Assembly (NCBI RefSeq): GCF_047511655.1
Contig: NC_133387.1
Coordinates: 40,342,853-40,406,852 of the forward strand
Reading direction: 5' to 3'
DNA: 64,000 bases
DNA from: Castor canadensis
Taxonomy: Eukaryota > Chordata > Mammalia > Rodentia > Castoridae
The notes beneath the pieces were generated by a model. It saw only the letters and a program-made list of their open reading frames with translations, searched no databases and had not been told where the DNA came from. Shown here in pieces: positions 59,097 through 64,000 of the stretch (its first letter is position 1; each line of letters opens with the position of its first letter). The position numbers and the translations under genes are program-made.

Positions 59097-59317
59097 CAGT
59101 GGCATTCAAATACTGGATGACTAAGAATATTCTATGTCCCCTGTGAAACTGGAGTGTGATCTTGTCAACAGCAGGTCCTTAGTGGATCTGAGTCAGGCTC
59201 AGGATCTGCTAGAGGTGGGAAGAGTCAGTCCCTGCAATCCAGAGCCTGCCTTCACCGGAGCTCTTGGTGATAACCTGCCACTCAACCAAAAATGAGGATG
59301 CATTCGCATATTACCCA

Positions 59318-59354
59318 CATTCCAAACCCGGAACCCTTCCAAACCCGGAACCCA
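59318..59354. repeat. 18-bp tandem duplication in the pseudogene
   Basis: 'ttccaaacccggaaccc' occurs twice back to back. It lies within the decayed part of the SLC3A2 copy and adds to its frame loss. Confidence 0.7.
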
Positions 59355-60379
59355 TCCACACCCTGCAGCCAAAATCTCAGAGCTTCCTTCACCTTGGTGG
59401 CCACAACGTCAACCCGAGTGCGGAAGAACCAGGAGTCAGAACGCCCAGGTGGTTGGGTGTGAGATCCAGAATGATGCCAATGCTCTTTTTCTTGGCCAAT
59501 TGTAGGAGGCTGTTAAAATCTTCCTTGGAGCCGAGAGTGGGGTTAGTCGGTTGCAAGTTGGTCCCAGCGACATCATCCTTCTGGTTCTGGTGAATTGGTC
59601 CCAATACGAGGCCTTTCACCTTCAAAGTGCTCAGGTAATCGAGATACCTCTTCGGACCGGCTAGGCCACCTGCATCGTGGCCCTGGAAGGCCTGATGGTC
59701 ACCGATGCAGTGGAAGGTGCCTTGTGCGACCATCTTTGCACAGGCAGCTCACGACAGCGCGGTGCTCGAGTGATGATGACCACATAGCTGGCCTGCATTC
59801 ACAGCCAGCTGAGCCAGAAGAGCAGCAGCGGCGCCCAGCAGGTGCGCGCTGGGCTGGGGATGCCCGCCATCTTCAACAGCTCCTCCCTGGACAGGCCTGT
59901 GGACTTGGCTGCAGCCTTTGCCTCCGCATCATCTTTAGCCATCTTGAAATTCCCCAGACTATTCTTCTCCCCGCCGCCCAACGAAGCCATGGCCACCCCC
60001 GAAGCCACATTCAGGGGCTGCTTCTCAGGTTCCAGCCCCTTCAGCTCCACCTCCTTCATATCCACCTCGGTGTCCTGGCTCGTAGTGCCTGTGGAACCGA
60101 GAGACACAACGCAGCCTGTGATCTGTTGGGGGTTCAATCCTTGCCTGGACCTCCCAACCCAGACTGTTCTTGCTGGGTTCTACTTCAATAGCTCATAAAT
60201 GCTAATTAGTGGTTTATAAGCAGTGGGATTTAAAGAGTTCTATCACCAAAACAATTTGAGAAATAAATTAGTGGTTGTGTCTCTTGTTAACAGGAATGCT
60301 TATCTATCACAATGACCCTTTTGGTAAGAGTTGGGATGTACACTTTTTCATTGTCAGTGTTGACTCATGGGTGATAGTT

Positions 60380-60490
60380 ACTAACTTGGAGTCAGGATCT
60401 GAATTCATGCTTTCTTAATTAGTCTTCGTGTCTCCGTTTCTCTACAGAAGTTGTTCTGAGGATTGAAGTGACCTTGTCAAAGTTAGGCAC
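60380..60490 (+). repeat. MIR SINE relic
   Basis: 'cttggagtcaggatctgaat', 'gtctccgtttctctacagaa' and 'gaggattgaagtgacc' follow MIR order. Confidence 0.55.
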
Positions 60491-60994
60491 ATGTTCCATT
60501 ACAACCTAACAACATTAACTCATGTATGATGCAATTTAGCAGCTCAACATTGACTACTGCTGTCATATTTTCTGTGATTTTCACAGGGATCAAATCAACA
60601 CAGGCACAGGAATCAAAAGGCATGTTTTACTCAAATAAGCTTCTTGAATACTTTGAAAAATTCTTCCTTTCTCAAGGGGTTTCCTGCTTCAAATAGAAAA
60701 TTAAGGATATTTTGCATTTGTTCATTCAGACATACACACCTTTAAGTGCAACAGTAAGTTCACAGGACAATAATCCCTAAACCTGTTACCAAGATATGCA
60801 GTTCAGGTCAATATATACCAAGTTATGCCTGAGGAGATAGCCTTTATTGATTTTGGGAAAAATAAGCCACAGGCAATTAAAGCCAATCTTCCTTTGTTTG
60901 ATGTAATAGTTTATACAAATATGCCAGCCAGATTGAAACAGTTGGCACTTTTGATGTTTAAGTTTGATCCAAAGCATTTTTGCTTCAAATCCTT

Positions 60995-61115
60995 ATCTCT
61001 ACTCTTGTTCCTTACCAACTATGTAATTTTCAGCAAATCACTCTAATTCCTAACCTTCAAAATGGGAGTGATAATATCACCTAACTCATAAGTTTATTGA
61101 GAGAATTTATTAAAT
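60995..61115 (+). repeat. MIR SINE relic
   Basis: 'ccaactatgtaattttcagc', 'cctaaccttcaaaatgggag' and 'taatatcacctaactcataa' follow MIR order. Confidence 0.65.
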
Positions 61116-61117
61116 GG

Positions 61118-61535
61118 TATATTGGTTTCCTAGGCTGCCATGAAAAAACTGCTGTAAGATATAGGTCTGAAATTAAGGTATTGGAGGACATGCCCCCTCT
61201 GAAATCTGTAGGGGAGAATCTTTCCTTGCCTCTTCTAGCCTCTGGTATTTACCCTCAATCGTTGGTGTTCCTATGCTTGTAGATTCATCCTTCCAACATG
61301 CCTCCATCATCACAGGATCCAGGACTGACTTCTCTATGTGCATGGTATTCCTCTTCTTCTAAGGACATCATCCATAATGGATCAAGTGCCTCAGCTACTT
61401 TTAGTATGACCTAAGCTTAGCTTAATTAATTACATCTACAAATATCCTATTTCCAAATGAAGTCACATTCTGAGGCATTGGGGCATAGGACTCGACGCAT
61501 CTTTGTTAAAAGGACATAATTTAACCTATAAGAAA
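61118..61535 (-). repeat. MLT1-type MaLR LTR, antisense
   Basis: The reversed LTR text begins 'ggtttcctaggctgccatga', includes 'tcttcttctaaggacatcat' and 'tatgacctaagcttagctta', and ends 'atttccaaatgaagtcacat'. These are the standard MLT1 blocks in antisense order. Confidence 0.65.
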
Positions 61536-61539
61536 TGAT

Positions 61540-62950
61540 ATTGGAAAAACCCTTGTTGCTCAATAAAAATAAGCATCTGCTATCATCATTAAGGCAGAAG
61601 ATGGCAACAGGTATTATCTCCATCTGCATAGAATTATCTTGCATTGGGCAGGCACTTAGTAAAGCTTATTGATATGATTTGGTACGAATTTATGGTTTTA
61701 TTTTAGGAGCATAAGAAAGCTCAGTGTAGCTCTCTGCAAAACTACAAACAATATCCTTAAGTATAGGAAAGTATCATCTTCTCCTTTTCTATGTTCCAGA
61801 GTTTGCAAAGATACCTATCCTATAATAAGAGTTTAAATGTCAGTGGAATAAATAAATACACTTTATAGTCACATCCTGTGGTTTTAAAGCTATGCACAAT
61901 GTTATCAAATTTATCATTGAACTTGTTATTAAGCTTATTTAATTTGTTTAGAAGTAAAAAGTCACAGAATCTCATCTTCCTTGAGATGAGATAAGTCTTC
62001 TCTTTTTTCAGTAGCAGAATCCTCTGGTTAGTGTAAAAAATTTAGTATGATTTTTATATACAAGACAGAGTTCTCCATAAGCCATTCTTTTCCCACATTG
62101 CTATACAACTGTCATTGCTCATTTTCCATTTCCTAAAATGAAAAGGGACAAAATGTCTTTCTTTGTACATGTTGGTAATGGTTTTGATAGTGATTCAAAA
62201 ATACAAAGGATAAGTGGGAGATGTGCCAAAATTGAATTAATGTAGATTTATCAAGATGAAAATCTTTGATTCAGAATTAAATGAATTTAGGGCTTCATGA
62301 AATTTGTTGTAATTAGAAAATTGGTTCAATTTTCAGATTAGGAGGTATATGTGAAAAAACAGATAACCTTTTATATCAAAATCTTACATTTTCTTAACTG
62401 TACTTTTAAAAGTTATATCTGGAATAAACTGCAATTTTATATCTCAACTACCTGTCAAAAACAATACATGACAAAAATCAGGCTGCAAAAATTTAGGAAG
62501 GATACACTGACAAATGAAATGTTAAACAAATCTAACCATTATATGCTAATTTGAAGTGGATATATAAGGAAAGGAGCAAATGAGAAATAAATTGGAAAAA
62601 GGTAGGCATAAAAATTCAAGTAAAGAAAGATGACCAAGACAGGCTTGGGGGAATATTTAGCAAGAAACAGAGTTCACAGAATGGGAGTTTAGGGGGAGCT
62701 GGAATATAAGGAAACTGTCATCCATGAGGGACTATCCTAAACCAATTTACAATTTGTAAATTGTTGTTAGCTATGGATAAAATTCTGAGGTCAGTTAAGA
62801 GAACCAAAGATTAGAATAAAAATGACTGAGCTCTGTTAAAAAGTTAAAGGACAACTTGCTTCACACCCAAATGTCTACTTTTCTTTAAACTTGGATCCTA
62901 GACAAAAATTGTCAAGAGTTAGCAGAGTGCACAAGAAGGAAAAATGAAGC
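61540..62950. other. No gene seen
   Basis: AT-rich, with no recognisable feature. Confidence 0.4.
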
Positions 62951-62954
62951 AGGG

Positions 62955-63060
62955 AAATGGCAGGTCTGAGTTTTGGGCTAGATTCTGCCTCTTATTAGCT
63001 CTGGATCCTCTGGGAAGCCACAGAATCTCTCTAGTTTCCAAGTGTTACTGTCGATCATTT
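62955..63060 (+). repeat. MIR SINE relic
   Basis: 'ggtctgagttttgggctaga', 'ttctgcctcttattagctct' and 'cacagaatctctctagtttc' follow MIR order. Diverged. Confidence 0.5.
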
Positions 63061-63159
63061 GTTTCTTTTTGTGTAGTTCAGAGTGCATGAATCTAAAATG
63101 ATTTGATTCAGAGTTTATCGTTTTATTTTAATGGAGATAGATATAATTCTAGGTACATA

Positions 63160-63202
63160 TTTTATGCATATACACATACAAACATACATACATACATATA
63201 AG
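63160..63202. repeat. (CATA)n/(CATACA)n simple repeat
   Basis: Short run of catata/cataca units. Confidence 0.8.
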
Positions 63203-63879
63203 AGCAATATTTAGATTTTTTCATAACCAGCTTATCATCAACTAATAAGGACAGAGGACGGCTACCAATAACTAGTGTGGTCATACCATGCATGCCTCTG
63301 AATATCAGCTCTAGAAGGAAAAAAATGATAGATTCAGGTACAGAGGTACCTGTCATATATTTAGTGAGCCAAATCTATATTCACATTATAGAAATGCAAT
63401 CCCTGTGCTATTGGCCCTTCATTGTAGACCTAGTGAGTAGGAAGAAATATGTGCTTCTAGAAAAGAAGGGAGGGAGGTATGACATTTCGGGATCACAATT
63501 CCCACATCAGCATAGGTATGTTTAGACTACAGACAGAACTTAGAATTGCTCGGCAAATATATACTTATTCTCATCCTATGATTTGCACAGGAGCCTCTTG
63601 GGTAAAATATTTTTTGAACAAGCTAAAGTCAGATGTACAGAGCTCAAAGACTCATTTTGATGACAAAGCAAGAACGGGCAGCTGAGAAAATCCAGGTGGG
63701 CCCTAAAGAAAGAATTAGTCCTTAGACAAGGATGCATCTGGCATGTGGCTAGCTTTTGCTGGAAGGGAGGAGTGGTTCTAGAAGCAGACTTCTAGCATAA
63801 AGATGCAAAGTCCTGGGAATGAGAACAAGGCCTCAGACTACCCGGAGAAGGAATCCATGCAGCATATGGCATCACCTTT

Positions 63880-63990
63880 CATGAGACCTGGTACTCTCTT
63901 ACCCTCTCTGGACTTCAGTGTTGTATGTAAAATGGGGCCAGTGATGACAATAGTCTGTCACAGAATGGGTATGAGAATTAATGACGGAAT
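63880..63990 (+). repeat. MIR SINE relic
   Basis: 'ttaccctctctggacttcag', 'tgtatgtaaaatggggccag' and 'tatgagaattaatgacgg' follow MIR order. Confidence 0.6.
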
Positions 63991-64000
63991 TGTATGTAAA

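Larger units (their letters stand above)
57864..60190 (-). pseudogene. SLC3A2 (4F2hc/CD98hc) processed pseudogene
   Basis: SLC3A2 encodes the heavy chain of amino-acid transporters, a type II membrane glycoprotein. On the minus strand an intronless copy begins with the N-terminal 'SQDTEVDMKEVELKGLEPEK' (start codon now ACG, 60083-60081). It passes the membrane segment ('RTCWAPLLLFWLSWL', about 59800-59845) and the glucosidase-like ectodomain ('GSKEDFNSLLQLAKKKSIGI', 'LANLLRFYQLSIFTS'), and reaches the C-terminus ('QNFGNVDLPARLDASNLPSP', about 58170-58229). Frames are broken by several indels and stops. An AATAAA (about 57894-57889) and a T-run at 57864-57872 mark the poly(A) tail. A solo LTR (58642-59096) splits the ectodomain. 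Confidence 0.92.

Noticed and set aside
59595-60198. Plus-strand frames of 198 and 118 codons as a gene
   Set aside because: They are shadows of the GC-rich SLC3A2 retrocopy, which reads on the minus strand.
1-64000. CRISPR arrays, operons or bacterial mobile systems
   Set aside because: Sequence style, SINEs, LINEs and introns show a mammalian nuclear genome; no spaced direct repeats of CRISPR type were seen.

Overview
This is a window of mammalian nuclear DNA, almost certainly from a rodent outside the mouse/rat group. The evidence is a dense load of composite SINEs (a B1-like 7SL-derived head joined to a tRNA-derived ID-like tail ending in 'gttcaaaccccagtac'-type box B sequence), L1 with a purine/GC-tract 3' UTR, mammal-wide MIR/L2/MER5A relics, and class I endogenous retroviruses. 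The SINE type fits a castorimorph such as beaver best; that is inference from memory of SINE families. No bacterial operon, CRISPR array or mobile defence system is present.

Layout. 1-7.4 kb: ancient repeats (an L2 relic at 2.39-2.88 kb) with a 5'-inverted (twin-primed) L1 at 2.90-5.38 kb bounded by a perfect 17-bp target-site duplication. 7.45-15.4 kb: an old, heavily decayed class I provirus (gag-pro-pol-env order still readable) carrying later SINE insertions. 15.4-34 kb: gene-poor DNA with SINEs, MIR/L2, a MER5A DNA transposon, a RPL35A processed pseudogene (minus strand, 28.1-28.4 kb) and an L1 tail. 34.07-42.89 kb: a complete, much younger class I (gammaretrovirus-like) provirus, with two 504-bp LTRs about 2% different, a 5-bp duplication (gttca), a primer-binding site for tRNA-Gln, gag, pol, env and a polypurine tract. 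Every gene is broken by stops or frameshifts. 43-50 kb: MIR, SINEs, a probable solo LTR, a poly(A)-tailed cDNA-like fragment, a TA microsatellite and a second twin-primed L1. 50.7-52 kb: MIR, a G-rich tract and a small orphan CpG island. 52.27-54.85 kb: the only apparently intact host gene, a two-exon beta-defensin-like gene on the minus strand; its intron holds an L1 with a candidate 3' transduction. 57.87-60.19 kb: a SLC3A2 (4F2hc/CD98hc) processed pseudogene, minus strand, split by a solo LTR. 60.2-64 kb: MIR and an antisense MLT1-type LTR, with no gene seen.

Functionally the window is intergenic DNA around one secreted small-peptide gene. Most of the readable protein similarity comes from retroelements and retrocopies. 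The points most worth following are the unusual anionic four-cysteine defensin-like peptide, the young provirus with substituted catalytic residues in RNase H and integrase, and the L1 structures (two twin-priming events and one transduction).
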